Assembly (NCBI GenBank): GCA_946415345.1
Contig: CAMKRY010000005.1
Span: forward strand, 1 to 48,177
Direction of reading: 5' to 3'
Origin: an uncultured Bacteroidales bacterium
GTDB taxonomy: Bacteria > Bacteroidota > Bacteroidia > Bacteroidales > UBA932
Length of the DNA: 48,177 bases
The notes beneath the pieces are model-generated. The model saw only the letters and a program-made list of their open reading frames with translations, was not told the DNA's origin and made no database searches. Below, piece by piece: positions 1 through 10,163 of the stretch. How positions within the stretch are numbered: position 1 is the first letter of the stretch; every line of letters starts with the position of its first letter. Both the position numbers and the translations under genes were made by a program.

Positions 1-2
1 GC

Positions 3-686
3 ATCCAGGGCATCAAGACCCAGAAGCACCTCACCCTCGAGGAGATCGGCCGCCGTATCGCCATCGGCAACTTCAAGGAACTCAACGTCATCGTCAAGGG
101 CGATGTGGACGGTTCCGTCGAAGCCCTCTCCGACTCCCTCATCAAGCTCTCGACCGAAGAGGTCCGCGTCAACGTCATCCACAAGGCCGTCGGCCAGATT
201 TCCGAGTCCGACGTCCTGCTGGCTGAGGCCTCCGACGCCGTCATCATCGGCTTCCAGGTGCGTCCTTCCGCAGAAGCCCGCCGCTCCGCCGAGAAGGAGG
301 GCATCGAAATCCGCCTCTACTCTGTCATCTACGACTGTATCAACGAGGTCAAGGAAGGTATCGAGGGTCTCCTCGAGCCGGAGAAGAAGGAAGAGGTTAC
401 CGCGACCGCTGAGGTCAAGCAGACCTTCAAGATCTCCAAGGTCGGCACCGTCGCCGGCTGCCAGGTCAAGGAAGGCAAGCTCGTCTCCAAGGCACAGGTC
501 CGCCTCATCCGCGACGGTATCGTGGTCTACACCGGCGCCCTCGCCTCCCTCCAGAGAGGCAAGGACGACGCCAAGGAAGTCTCTACCGGCTTCGAATGCG
601 GCTGCTCACTGGAGCGTTTCAACGACATCCACCCGGGCGACATCATCGAGGCCTTCCAGATCATCGAGATCAAGCGCAGCCTGTAG
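3..686 (+). CDS. infB: Translation initiation factor IF-2, C-terminal part (5' truncated by window edge)
   Basis: Open frame from the window edge: [46 protein letters not shown]...[24 protein letters not shown], typical IF-2 domains III/IV. Confidence 0.95.
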   Translation: MQGIKTQKHLTLEEIGRRIAIGNFKELNVIVKGDVDGSVEALSDSLIKLSTEEVRVNVIHKAVGQISESDVLLAEASDAVIIGFQVRPSAEARRSAEKEGIEIRLYSVIYDCINEVKEGIEGLLEPEKKEEVTATAEVKQTFKISKVGTVAGCQVKEGKLVSKAQVRLIRDGIVVYTGALASLQRGKDDAKEVSTGFECGCSLERFNDIHPGDIIEAFQIIEIKRSL

Positions 687-707
687 ATTCCACGGACATC
701 TCCAATA

Positions 708-738
708 GGCCCTCCGACTTTGTCGGGGGGCTTTTTTT
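708..738 (+). terminator. Rho-independent terminator after infB
   Basis: ccctccgac-ttt-gtcgggggg followed by a T-run (ctttttttg). Confidence 0.85.
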
Positions 739-757
739 GTATCTGTTGATAATTTTG

Positions 758-797
758 TGGAAAATTTTGTAAAACTGTGGAAGAAAATGGAAAAATT
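758..797 (+). promoter_or_regulatory. Candidate MraZ operator: four 10-bp phased TGGAA-type direct repeats
   Basis: TGGAAAATTT TGTAAAACTG TGGAAGAAAA TGGAAAAATT starting at 758, 768, 778 and 788, immediately upstream of the -7 box TACCTTTG. Confidence 0.6.
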
Positions 798-801
798 TCG
801 C

Positions 802-809
802 TACCTTTG
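802..809 (+). promoter_or_regulatory. Bacteroidetes -7 box (TAnnTTTG) for the dcw operon
   Basis: TACCTTTG, 38 bp upstream of the mraZ ATG. Confidence 0.7.
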
Positions 810-847
810 CACCCAAAGCGTGAACTAAGTTTAACAACCTGTAGAAA

Positions 848-1306
848 ATGGTCAGTTTTATCGGCAACAGCACGGCAAAGGTGGACGACAAGGGAAGAGT
901 GGTCTTCCCGGTTGTCTTCAAGGCCGCATTGGAAGGTGCCGATATGCGACTGGTCGTGCGGAAGGACATTTACGCGGACTGCCTCGAGATCTATGCTTAT
1001 GCAGAGTGGGAGCAGCAGGCCGCAGCCATCCGCGGGAGCCTCGACATCGTGTTCAACAGAGAGCACGCTGCATTCTGGAGGAAATATATGAGCGGCTGCG
1101 CCGTCGTCGAACCCGACGCGAAGCTGGGACGTATCTCCATTCCGAAAGAACTGCTCGAATCGATTGGTGTCATCAAAGAGGTGATTTTCGCAGGTGTCGG
1201 GTACAAAATCGAACTCTGGGCCAAAGAACGGCGCGATGCCGGTCTGATCTCAGACGACAAGTACGAACAGACCGCCGTGGAGCTTTCCTCTCTTCATAAG
1301 AGATAA
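848..1306 (+). CDS. mraZ: Transcriptional regulator MraZ
   Basis: 152 aa, MVSFIGNSTAKVDDKGRVVFPVVFKAAL..., first gene of dcw, followed by rsmH. Confidence 0.93.
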   Translation: MVSFIGNSTAKVDDKGRVVFPVVFKAALEGADMRLVVRKDIYADCLEIYAYAEWEQQAAAIRGSLDIVFNREHAAFWRKYMSGCAVVEPDAKLGRISIPKELLESIGVIKEVIFAGVGYKIELWAKERRDAGLISDDKYEQTAVELSSLHKR

Positions 1307-1318
1307 GGAGGCCCTCAG

Positions 1319-2233
1319 ATGTCACAGTATCATACTCCCGTTTTGCTTGACGAGAGCGTTTCCGCTCTTATTTCCAACCCCCAAGGTATATACGCCGATG
1401 TCACATTCGGAGGCGGTGGTCATACCGCCGCCATTCTTTCACGCTTATCAGCGAGCGGGAAGGTCATCGCCTTCGACCGTGACATGGACGCCATAGAGGC
1501 CTCCCCTATCAAGGACAAACGCCTCACCCTCATCCACAACAATTTCCGTTTCATCGAGAATTATGCGGCGCTGCACGGCGTGCAGTTCGACGGCATATTG
1601 GCAGATCTCGGTGTTTCGTCGCACCAGTTCGACACGCCGGAGCGGGGTTTCTCCTTCCGTTTCGACGCGCCGCTGGACATGCGCATGAACACGGCCGCCT
1701 CCCGGACCGCCGCCGACCTCCTGAACGAGGAAACGCCCGAACGCCTCGAGCAGATTCTCCGTCTCTATGGAGAAGTCGATGGTTCCGGAAAGATGGCACG
1801 CCTCATCGCGGAAGCCCGTGCGCAGGAGCCCATCCGTACGAGCGGACAGCTCGATGCCGCCATTGCCCGGATGCTCCCGAAAGGCGCCGAGCACAAGGTA
1901 CTCGCGAAGGTCTACCAGGCCCTCCGCATCGAGGTCAACCAGGAAATGCGTTCGCTGGAGAAGTTCCTCGACGGCGCAGCCCGCAGCCTCAAGCCCGGCG
2001 GCCGTCTGGTCGTGATCACTTATCACAGCCTCGAGGACCGGATGGTCAAGAACTTCATCAAGAGCGGCAACGTCGCCGGCGAGGAAACAAAGGACCTCTA
2101 CGGCCGTTCCATCTCCCCGCTGGAGGCCGTCGGACGCAAGCCCATCCTTCCGGCCGAGGAAGAAATCGCCGCCAACACCCGCGCCCGGAGCGCCAAGCTC
2201 CGCGTCGCCGAAAAGAAGGAGGGCCTCGCATGA
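1319..2233 (+). CDS. rsmH: 16S rRNA (cytosine(1402)-N(4))-methyltransferase
   Basis: 304 aa, YHTPVLLDESVSAL...YADVTFGGGGHTAAIL...ILADLGVSSHQFD. Confidence 0.96.
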   Translation: MSQYHTPVLLDESVSALISNPQGIYADVTFGGGGHTAAILSRLSASGKVIAFDRDMDAIEASPIKDKRLTLIHNNFRFIENYAALHGVQFDGILADLGVSSHQFDTPERGFSFRFDAPLDMRMNTAASRTAADLLNEETPERLEQILRLYGEVDGSGKMARLIAEARAQEPIRTSGQLDAAIARMLPKGAEHKVLAKVYQALRIEVNQEMRSLEKFLDGAARSLKPGGRLVVITYHSLEDRMVKNFIKSGNVAGEETKDLYGRSISPLEAVGRKPILPAEEEIAANTRARSAKLRVAEKKEGLA

Positions 2234-2547
2234 GCAAGATAGGGAAAATCTTCAAGTCGTTCATCAACGGCGAATTCCTCCTGACCATCGGCCTGGACAA
2301 GTATATCATCCACGTGATTTATACTTTCCTGCTGTTTATGCTGGCCATCTGGATCGGCATCCGCGTAGAGAAAACCTTCATCCGCGTCCAGAACAACAAG
2401 AAGGAGCTGAACGACCTCAAGATCAAGAATTACGAGCTCAACTTCCTCATCGAGGAACTGAATGGGACCGCCCTGATCGAGCAGAAACTCGAGGAAGCCG
2501 GCTCCACGCTCCACCGGCCGACCCAACCGGCCCATAAAACGAAGTAG
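2230..2547 (+). CDS. FtsL-like small bitopic division protein
   Basis: 105 aa, one TM segment then coiled-coil-like region, between rsmH and the PBP; ATGA overlap with rsmH. Confidence 0.75.
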   Translation: MSKIGKIFKSFINGEFLLTIGLDKYIIHVIYTFLLFMLAIWIGIRVEKTFIRVQNNKKELNDLKIKNYELNFLIEELNGTALIEQKLEEAGSTLHRPTQPAHKTK

Positions 2548-2552
2548 ACGAG

Positions 2553-4679
2553 ATGGCACCGAAGAAGAAAGAGAATATCCAGACCAAGAATGCCTCCGGC
2601 CGCGACCGGGTCGGCATGTGGCTCTATATCCTGTATGCCTTCATCCTGCTCGTGTCCGGCATCATCGTCTACAAAATCATCTATATCCAGTATATCTGGA
2701 ATCCGCCGCAGAAACTGGTCGAAATCTTCAGTCCCCGCACCTCATCCCGGGAACTGCAGGCCATGCGGGGCTCGATTCTCACCCGTGACGGCCACGTGCT
2801 CGCCGTCGACGCCCCTGCCTACCAGATCACCTTCGACACCCAGGCCCGCAAGGTCGAGTTCAAGGACAATCCCGAGGCGGAGCAGGAATGGCTCACCAAG
2901 GCCCAGGACATCTGCAACCTCATCGCCGAACTCTACGGCGAAGGGCGCAAGAGCGGCGCCGATTACTTCCGCGAGGTCCAGGACCGTCGCGCCGGCCGGA
3001 ACAGGATGAACCGCAGCATGACCATTGCGGCCGCCAGCACCTATGCCGATATGCAGCGACTGATGGCTCATCCTTTCGCCCAGGAAGGCCCCAACCGCAG
3101 CGGCATCAAGTCCGAGGCCATCGGCAAGCGTAAATATCCCTACCATTCCGTCGCCCGCAGCCTGATCGGCAATTTCGGTGCGGAAGGCTCGCAGGACACG
3201 ACCAACATCGAAGTCCGGATGAACCACTACCTCAGCGGAACCGCCGGCCGGGAATTCAGCCGGAAGACGGATCGCAACGCCTATATCCCGGATTTCGGAG
3301 AGAAGGGTACGGAAGCCGTCGACGGCATGGACGTCCGGACGACCCTCGACCTCGGCCTGCAGCTCATCCTCGACGATGCCATGCACCATAACATCGACAC
3401 CGTCCGCTGGATTGACTGCGGCACCGCCATCCTGATGGAGACCCGCACCGGCGCCATCCGCGCCATGGTCAACCTCAAGCGTGGCGAAGATGACGGAATG
3501 TACGAGAGCCTCAACATCGCCTTCAAGCAGGGCGGCGAGCCGGGTTCGGTCTTCAAGGGCGTCGCCTCCCTGATCGCCATCAACGCCGGCTACGTCACCA
3601 GCATGTTCGAGGAGATGATCCCGACCAACAACGGCTCGTTCGGCGTCTTCGGCTTCGACAAGCACATCCGCGACTACCAGGATACGACCCATCGCCGGGA
3701 AATGCCGATGAGCGAAGGATTCAAGGTTTCCTCCAACAATGTCTTCGCCTTCATCAACACGAAATATTTCTCCACCCACCCGCAGGACTTCTATGACAAA
3801 CTCCTCGAATGGGGCTTCGGTGATCCGGTCATGACCGACATCGGACCGACCGTGAAGCCGACCGTCATCCTGCCGGAGGACAAGGGCTGGAGCCCCCGCA
3901 ACCTCGGTACCGTCGGCTTCGGCTACACCGTCCGCGTCACGCCGATGCATGTGCTGAATTTCTACAACGCCGTGGCCAACGACGGCAAGATGATGCGCCC
4001 CTATTTCATCGAGAGCATCGAGAAGGACGGCCGGATCATCGAGAAGACCACGCCGCAGGTCCTCCGGGAGATCTGCACCCCGGCCCAGGCCGATACGCTG
4101 ACCAACTCCATGAAACTCGTCACGGGGAAGGGCGGCACCGCGGCCAAGCTCGGCAAGGCTCCCTGGAAGGTAGCCGGCAAGACCGGAACCTCCAAGATTT
4201 ACCTCGACCCCAAGGAAAGAGGAACCCGTCCCGCCGGAGCGGCGCTGCAGATTTACGAAACATACGGCAACCACTGGAAGAAGAACCAGGGCTCCTTCGT
4301 GGGCTTCTTCCCTGCCGACAACCCGAAGTACACCATCTATGTAACGATGTACTCCCGACTCAACCCGAAATCCCTCTGGGGCTCCGGTTATCCGGCCCAG
4401 GTAGCCCTGGACGCCATCAAGGGCATCTATGCTTCCGAACCGGCCGGAGAAGGCGTGAAGGCCAGCGGAAATCTCCCGTCCATGGCTGCTCCGAAGGCCG
4501 AAACGGAAAACGGACTGGTCCCGGACGTCACCGGCATGGCCCTGAAGGACGCCCTCTATACCCTTGAAAGCAATGGATACCGCGTCAACTACCGCGGCAT
4601 GGGACACGTAAAGAAAATGCGGCCCGAGGCAGGCGCCCGCCTGTCCGAAGGCAAAACCGTAGAACTGACACTCGAATGA
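2553..4679 (+). CDS. ftsI: Penicillin-binding protein (FtsI-type transpeptidase) with C-terminal PASTA domain
   Basis: 708 aa, MRGSILTRDGHVLA, GSVFKG, SSNNVF, KTGTS motifs; C-terminal VPDVTGMALKDALYTLESNGYRV. Confidence 0.93.
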   Translation: MAPKKKENIQTKNASGRDRVGMWLYILYAFILLVSGIIVYKIIYIQYIWNPPQKLVEIFSPRTSSRELQAMRGSILTRDGHVLAVDAPAYQITFDTQARKVEFKDNPEAEQEWLTKAQDICNLIAELYGEGRKSGADYFREVQDRRAGRNRMNRSMTIAAASTYADMQRLMAHPFAQEGPNRSGIKSEAIGKRKYPYHSVARSLIGNFGAEGSQDTTNIEVRMNHYLSGTAGREFSRKTDRNAYIPDFGEKGTEAVDGMDVRTTLDLGLQLILDDAMHHNIDTVRWIDCGTAILMETRTGAIRAMVNLKRGEDDGMYESLNIAFKQGGEPGSVFKGVASLIAINAGYVTSMFEEMIPTNNGSFGVFGFDKHIRDYQDTTHRREMPMSEGFKVSSNNVFAFINTKYFSTHPQDFYDKLLEWGFGDPVMTDIGPTVKPTVILPEDKGWSPRNLGTVGFGYTVRVTPMHVLNFYNAVANDGKMMRPYFIESIEKDGRIIEKTTPQVLREICTPAQADTLTNSMKLVTGKGGTAAKLGKAPWKVAGKTGTSKIYLDPKERGTRPAGAALQIYETYGNHWKKNQGSFVGFFPADNPKYTIYVTMYSRLNPKSLWGSGYPAQVALDAIKGIYASEPAGEGVKASGNLPSMAAPKAETENGLVPDVTGMALKDALYTLESNGYRVNYRGMGHVKKMRPEAGARLSEGKTVELTLE

Positions 4680-6139
4680 AACTGACTCAGATACTGGAAG
4701 GATGCGGCATCGCCGCCGTCAAGGGAGATGCCCGCGTGGACATCACCGGCATCACCTGCGACTCCCGGAGCGTTACGCCGGGCAGCCTCTTCATCGCCGT
4801 GAAGGGCGCCGCCGCGGACGGACACCGCTTCATCGGCAGCGCCATCGAGAAGGGCGCCGCCGCCATTCTCTGCCAGGATGAGCCTGAAAGCATTCCCGAG
4901 GGCGTCACCCTTGCTGTCGCCAGCGACAGTCGCAAGGCGCTCGCCTTCGCCGCCGACAATTTCTACGGCCACCCGTCCAGGAAACTCGAGCTCGTCGGCA
5001 TCACCGGCACCAACGGCAAGACCACGACGGTCACCCTGCTCTATAACCTCTTCCGCGGCCTCGGCTACAACTGCGGCCTGCTGTCGACCATCGCCAACTA
5101 TGTCGGCACGCGGAGGAGCGAGACCGTGAACACGACCGCCGACCCGATCACCATCAACCGCCTTCTCGCGGAAATGGTCGAGGCGGGCTGCGGCTACTGC
5201 TTCATGGAGGTGAGTTCCATCGGCGTCGAGCAGGACCGCGTCGCCGGGCTCCGTTTCTGCGCGGGCATCTTCTCCAACCTCACCCACGACCATCTCGACT
5301 ACCACGGCACCTTCGCCGAGTATCTCCGTTGCAAGAAACTCTTCTTCGACGGCCTCTCCAAGGAAGCTGCCGCCATCATCAACATCGATGACAAGAACGG
5401 GCGGGTAATGGTGCAGAACTGCGCCGCGAGGGTCGTCACCTACTCCTGCCGGAGCATGGCGGACCACACCTGCCGGATGATGGAGGAGAGTTTTGAGGGC
5501 ATGCTCCTCAAGATCGACGGCCGGGAAGCCTGGACGCGCCTTATCGGTGCCCACAACGCCTACAACGTCCTCGCCATCTACTCCACCGCCGTGGAGCTCG
5601 GCATCTCCCCGGAAGAAGCACTCGTCGGCCTGAGCCGCCTCGAGTCCGCTCCCGGACGTCTCGAGAACATCCCGGGACCGCGCGGCATCAGCGCCGTCAT
5701 CGACTATGCCCACACCCCGGACGCCCTCGAAAACGTGCTGACGACCCTGCGCAGCATCGCTCCGGAGCGCCAGCTCATCTGCCTCTTCGGCTGCGGCGGC
5801 GACCGCGACCGGACGAAGCGTCCCGAGATGGCCGCCGTGGCGGGCCGCCTCGCAGACCGGATCATCGTCACCTCCGACAACAGCCGCACCGAGCGGACAG
5901 AGGACATCCTGGAAGATATCCGGAAAGGCTTCAGCGCCAAGCAGCTGGCCAAGTGCCTGTTCATCGCCGACCGCAAGGAAGCCATCCGCACCGCCGTCCT
6001 GACGGCGGACGACCGGGCCACCCTGCTCCTGGCGGGCAAGGGCCACGAAACCTACCAGATCATCGGGACCGAAAAGCGCCACTTCGACGAGCGCGAGGTT
6101 CTCGCTGAAATATTTGAAAACGTGCAGACAGAAAACTAA
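4676..6139 (+). CDS. murE: UDP-N-acetylmuramoyl-L-alanyl-D-glutamate ligase
   Basis: 487 aa, GITGTNGKTTTVTLLYNL, HDHLDYHGT; ATGA overlap with PBP. Confidence 0.95.
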   Translation: MKLTQILEGCGIAAVKGDARVDITGITCDSRSVTPGSLFIAVKGAAADGHRFIGSAIEKGAAAILCQDEPESIPEGVTLAVASDSRKALAFAADNFYGHPSRKLELVGITGTNGKTTTVTLLYNLFRGLGYNCGLLSTIANYVGTRRSETVNTTADPITINRLLAEMVEAGCGYCFMEVSSIGVEQDRVAGLRFCAGIFSNLTHDHLDYHGTFAEYLRCKKLFFDGLSKEAAAIINIDDKNGRVMVQNCAARVVTYSCRSMADHTCRMMEESFEGMLLKIDGREAWTRLIGAHNAYNVLAIYSTAVELGISPEEALVGLSRLESAPGRLENIPGPRGISAVIDYAHTPDALENVLTTLRSIAPERQLICLFGCGGDRDRTKRPEMAAVAGRLADRIIVTSDNSRTERTEDILEDIRKGFSAKQLAKCLFIADRKEAIRTAVLTADDRATLLLAGKGHETYQIIGTEKRHFDEREVLAEIFENVQTEN

Positions 6140-6142
6140 ACC

Positions 6143-7441
6143 ATGATTTACCATCTCTTCCAATATTTCGAACACCTCGGCTGGGACTTCCCGGGCATCC
6201 GCCTGATGGGCTACATGTCCGTGCGGGCCCTCCTCGCCAGCGTCTTCGCCATCCTCTTCGCCATGACGGTCGGCAAGCGGATCATCACCCTGCTGCAGCG
6301 CAAGCAGATCGGCGAGACCGTCCGCGACCTCGGCCTCCAGGGCCAGATCGAGAAGAAGGGCACCCCGACGATGGGCGGTGTCATCATCATCGGCAGCATC
6401 CTCCTGTCGGTCCTCCTCTTCTGCGACCTGACCAACATCTACGTCCTCCTGCTGATTATCAGCACGATCTGGTGCGGCGCACTCGGCTTCACGGACGACT
6501 ATATCAAGGTGTTCAAGAAGCGCAAGGAAGGCCTCAGCGAGAAGGCGAAACTGCTCGGACAGGTCACCCTCGGTTTCATCATCGGCCTGACGGTCTGGAT
6601 GGACTCCGACATCAAGGTGTTCCAGAAGCAGGACGTCGAGTCGAAGGTGAAGGCCCTCACGGAAGAGGTCAGTGCAGCCCCCGGAGACGTCGATTTCGTC
6701 GACGAGGCCGAGGCTGTCAAGAGCACCAAGACCACCATCCCGTTCGTCAAGAGCCACGAGTTCGACTACGGTTGGCTGAGCCCGGTAAAGGGCGCCTGGG
6801 GCTGGTATCTCAAGTGGGCGATCTACGTCCTCATGATCGTCATCGTCATTACCGCCTGCTCCAACGGCACGAACCTCACCGACGGCCTGGACGGCCTCGC
6901 GGCGGGGACATCGGCCATCGTGGGTGTCGTCATCGGCATCCTGGCCTGGCTGGGCGGCAACCTCATCAATTCGGATTACCTTAATATTATGTATATCCCC
7001 GGCACCGGCGAAATCGCGGTCTTCATGTCCGCTTTCGTCGGCGCGCTGGTGGGTTTCCTGTGGTACAATTCCTACCCCGCCCAGGTTTTCATGGGCGACA
7101 CCGGAAGCCTGACCATCGGCGGCATTATCGGCGTCAGCGCCGTGTTGATCCGGAAGGAGCTGCTCCTTCCCCTTCTGTGCGGCATCTTCTTCGTCGAGAG
7201 CCTGTCGGTACTCATCCAGCGGGGTTATTTCAAATTCACCAAACGCAAATACGGTGAGGGACGCCGGGTCTGGAGCATGACCCCGCTGCACCACCACTAC
7301 CAGGACAAGAAGGAGATTCCCGGCGTGGTCCTGATCCACAAGCCCGTCCCCCCGCACCACGAAGCCAAAATTACCGCCCGGTTCTGGATCGTCGGCATCA
7401 TGCTCGCCGTCGCCACCCTGGCCCTGTTGAAAGTACGTTAA
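6143..7441 (+). CDS. mraY: Phospho-N-acetylmuramoyl-pentapeptide-transferase
   Basis: 432 aa, KKGTPTMGGVIII, GFTDDYIKV, TNLTDGLDGLAAG, FMGDTGSL. Confidence 0.96.
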   Translation: MIYHLFQYFEHLGWDFPGIRLMGYMSVRALLASVFAILFAMTVGKRIITLLQRKQIGETVRDLGLQGQIEKKGTPTMGGVIIIGSILLSVLLFCDLTNIYVLLLIISTIWCGALGFTDDYIKVFKKRKEGLSEKAKLLGQVTLGFIIGLTVWMDSDIKVFQKQDVESKVKALTEEVSAAPGDVDFVDEAEAVKSTKTTIPFVKSHEFDYGWLSPVKGAWGWYLKWAIYVLMIVIVITACSNGTNLTDGLDGLAAGTSAIVGVVIGILAWLGGNLINSDYLNIMYIPGTGEIAVFMSAFVGALVGFLWYNSYPAQVFMGDTGSLTIGGIIGVSAVLIRKELLLPLLCGIFFVESLSVLIQRGYFKFTKRKYGEGRRVWSMTPLHHHYQDKKEIPGVVLIHKPVPPHHEAKITARFWIVGIMLAVATLALLKVR

Positions 7442-7470
7442 TTGTCATTTCGAGCGAAGTCGAGAAATCT
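7440..7470 (+). repeat. REP-like palindromic repeat, copy 1 (GTCATTTCGAGCGAAGTCGAGAAATCT type)
   Basis: 31 bp identical to the reverse complement of 25824..25854; imperfect dyad TTTCGA/TCGAgAAA. Confidence 0.85.
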
Positions 7471-7473
7471 AAT

Positions 7474-8817
7474 ATGAGTAGAGTAGTTGTATTAGGAGGA
7501 GCAGAGAGCGGCGTCGGAGCCGCGGTGCTCGCGAAAGTAAAAGGATTCGACGTATTCCTCTCGGACAAGGGGAAGATCGCCGACAAATATATCGCGACCC
7601 TGAAGGAATGGGACATTCCCTTCGAGGAGGGTCAGCATACGGAGAGCCTCATCCTGAACGCGGACGAGGTCGTCAAGAGCCCCGGCATCCCCGGGACCGT
7701 CCCGATGGTCCGCAAACTGCGGGAGCAGGGCACCCACATCGTGTCCGAGATCGAGTTCGCGAGTCGCTATGACAACGCGAAGAAAATCTGCATCACCGGC
7801 TCGAACGGCAAGACCACGACTACGTCGCTGATCTACTTCCTGCTGCAGAACGCCGGCCTCAACGTCGGCCTCGGCGGTAACATCGGCAAGTCCTACGCCT
7901 ATCAGGTGGCCACCGAGCATTTCGACTATTATGTCCTGGAAATCAGCAGTTTCCAGCTTGACGACATCTACGACTTCAAGCCGGACATCGCCATCATCAC
8001 CAACATCACCCCGGACCATCTCGACCGCTACGACCACAAGATGGAGAACTATGTCGAGGCGAAGTTCAAGATTACGAAGAACCTCTCCAAGGACGACTGC
8101 TTCATCTTCGACTCCGATGATGAGATCACCATCCGCCACCTCGACAACATCATTCTGCGCGCCAAGATGCTCCCCTTCTCCCAGGAGAAGGAAATCGTCG
8201 GCAGCGGCGCCTTCCTGCGTGATGACAAAATGGTCGTCCGCTACGAGGAGGACGAGAGCGAGATCTACCTCCGCGAACTCGCCCTCGGCGGCAAGCACAA
8301 CATCTACAACTCGATGGCGGCCGCCCTCGCGGCCAAGGCCAGCGGCATCTCCAACGAGGTCATCCGCAACTCCCTGATGTCCTTCCAGCCCATCGAGCAC
8401 CGTCTTGAGCCCGTCCTCTCCATCAAGGACGTCCTCTATATCAACGACTCCAAGGCCACGAACATCGACTCGGCCTGGTATGCCCTCGAGTGCCAGAAGC
8501 GCCCGGTCGTCTGGATCGTCGGCGGCACCGACAAGGGCAACGACTACAGCATCCTGACCCAGCTCGTCCGCGAGAAGGTCAAGGCCATCGTCTGCCTCGG
8601 TGTCGACAACACGAAGATCCACGCCGCCTTCGAAAGCATCGTCGGCAGCGACAAGATGAGGGACACGAAATCCGCCGCGGAGGCCGTCAAAGCCGCCCAT
8701 GACTTTGCCGAAAGCGGTGACGTCGTGCTCCTGAGCCCCTGCTGCGCGAGCTTCGACCTCTTCGAGAACTACGAAGACCGCGGCGCCAAATTCAAGGAAG
8801 CCGTCCGCAACCTCTAA
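7474..8817 (+). CDS. murD: UDP-N-acetylmuramoylalanine--D-glutamate ligase
   Basis: 447 aa, GSNGKTTTTSLIYFLL, TPDHLDRYDHK, NDSKATNIDS. Confidence 0.95.
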   Translation: MSRVVVLGGAESGVGAAVLAKVKGFDVFLSDKGKIADKYIATLKEWDIPFEEGQHTESLILNADEVVKSPGIPGTVPMVRKLREQGTHIVSEIEFASRYDNAKKICITGSNGKTTTTSLIYFLLQNAGLNVGLGGNIGKSYAYQVATEHFDYYVLEISSFQLDDIYDFKPDIAIITNITPDHLDRYDHKMENYVEAKFKITKNLSKDDCFIFDSDDEITIRHLDNIILRAKMLPFSQEKEIVGSGAFLRDDKMVVRYEEDESEIYLRELALGGKHNIYNSMAAALAAKASGISNEVIRNSLMSFQPIEHRLEPVLSIKDVLYINDSKATNIDSAWYALECQKRPVVWIVGGTDKGNDYSILTQLVREKVKAIVCLGVDNTKIHAAFESIVGSDKMRDTKSAAEAVKAAHDFAESGDVVLLSPCCASFDLFENYEDRGAKFKEAVRNL

Positions 8818-8826
8818 ACCGCAGCC

Positions 8827-10161
8827 ATGGAGACCACGGAGAAAAAACAAGGCAGCCGCTTCTGGCGCTTCATCGACAACTTCGCCGGCGACAAGGTCGT
8901 CTGGATGATCGTGATCCTGCTGATCCTGATTTCGCTGGTCACGATCTTCTCCTCGACCTCGCTGCTCGCGAACATGCAGAAGACTGACCGGATCAGCATC
9001 CTCAAGGAGCAGAGCATCATCGTCGCGCTCGGCATCGCGCTGATTGTGGTCTGCTACAACATCCGCAGCATCAAGTTCTTCCGTGTCTGCTCCAAGTATG
9101 GTTTTGCCCTGTCGCTGCTACTGCTCGGCCTGCTGGCCGTCCACAAGCCGATCATCCCCATGATTCGGCCGATCCAGATAAACGACGCCTGGCGTATGCT
9201 CTCCGTCTTCGGCTTCCAGATCCACGTCTTCGAAGTCGTCAAGGTGCTGATGGTCCTCTACCTGTCCTGGGCGGTGGATGCCTACAAGTATGACGGATTC
9301 CACCTCGGCAAGCGCCTGGCGAATATCCGTCATCTGGAATGGCTGGGGACGCCGGTCGGGCTTCGCATATTCTATATTTACGTACCGATCGTCATTATCT
9401 GCGGCCTCATCCTGACGGGAAGCGTCTCCAGCGCCCTGTTCATCGGCATGATTCTCTTCGTGACCATCCTCATCGGCGGCATGTCCATCCGCGACGTTGT
9501 CGTGCCGGGCATCATCGCCGTGGTCCTGATCATCGGTGCCGTGGGCATCAACAAGGTCTCAGGCGGCCGCATTTTCAACCGTCTCGACACCGCCGCCTCC
9601 CGCCTCAGCAGCACGGATGAGGCCTACGAAGCCATCCTGCTGGATCCGGATATGAAGGATACCCAGGAATACAACCGGGCCAAGGACAAGCTCAGCCAGC
9701 CGTTCAGCGCCAAGCTGGCCATCCGCCAGGGCAAGCTCTTCGGCAAGGGTCCGGGCGAAAGCACCCAGCGCTATGTCGTGTCCATCATGTACAGCGACTA
9801 CATGTACAGCTTCATCATCGAGGAATACGGTCTGATCGGGGCCCTGGTCATCATTATCCTCTTCGCCAGCCTGCTGGCGCGGGGGGCGCTGATATCCAGC
9901 TGGCTCAACGACTACTACGCCAAGACCGCCGTGGCGGGCCTGGTGGTGCTGACCGTCGGCCAGGCCTTCATGCACATGGCGATCAACCTCGATCTCGTCC
10001 CCCGCACGGGACAGACCCTCCCCATGATCAGCCACGGAAACTCCTCTTTCCTCGCCTTCAGCATCGTCTTCGGCATCATCCTTTCCTTCAGCCGCCAGGC
10101 GCGCAAGGACCGCGAGGAACGGATCCGCATAGAAAAAGAAATCCAGGAAGAAATCGGATAG
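8827..10161 (+). CDS. ftsW: SEDS-family division protein FtsW
   Basis: 444 aa polytopic protein between murD and murG; FGKGPGES, PRTGQTLPMISHGNSS. Confidence 0.92.
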   Translation: METTEKKQGSRFWRFIDNFAGDKVVWMIVILLILISLVTIFSSTSLLANMQKTDRISILKEQSIIVALGIALIVVCYNIRSIKFFRVCSKYGFALSLLLLGLLAVHKPIIPMIRPIQINDAWRMLSVFGFQIHVFEVVKVLMVLYLSWAVDAYKYDGFHLGKRLANIRHLEWLGTPVGLRIFYIYVPIVIICGLILTGSVSSALFIGMILFVTILIGGMSIRDVVVPGIIAVVLIIGAVGINKVSGGRIFNRLDTAASRLSSTDEAYEAILLDPDMKDTQEYNRAKDKLSQPFSAKLAIRQGKLFGKGPGESTQRYVVSIMYSDYMYSFIIEEYGLIGALVIIILFASLLARGALISSWLNDYYAKTAVAGLVVLTVGQAFMHMAINLDLVPRTGQTLPMISHGNSSFLAFSIVFGIILSFSRQARKDREERIRIEKEIQEEIG

Positions 10162-10163
10162 CC

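Noticed and set aside
4589-7360. 923-aa minus-strand ORF opposite murE/mraY (also 2742..4607, 7492..8850 and 9915..12275)
   Set aside because: Same high-GC antisense artefact; the sense strand encodes clear Mur/Fts proteins
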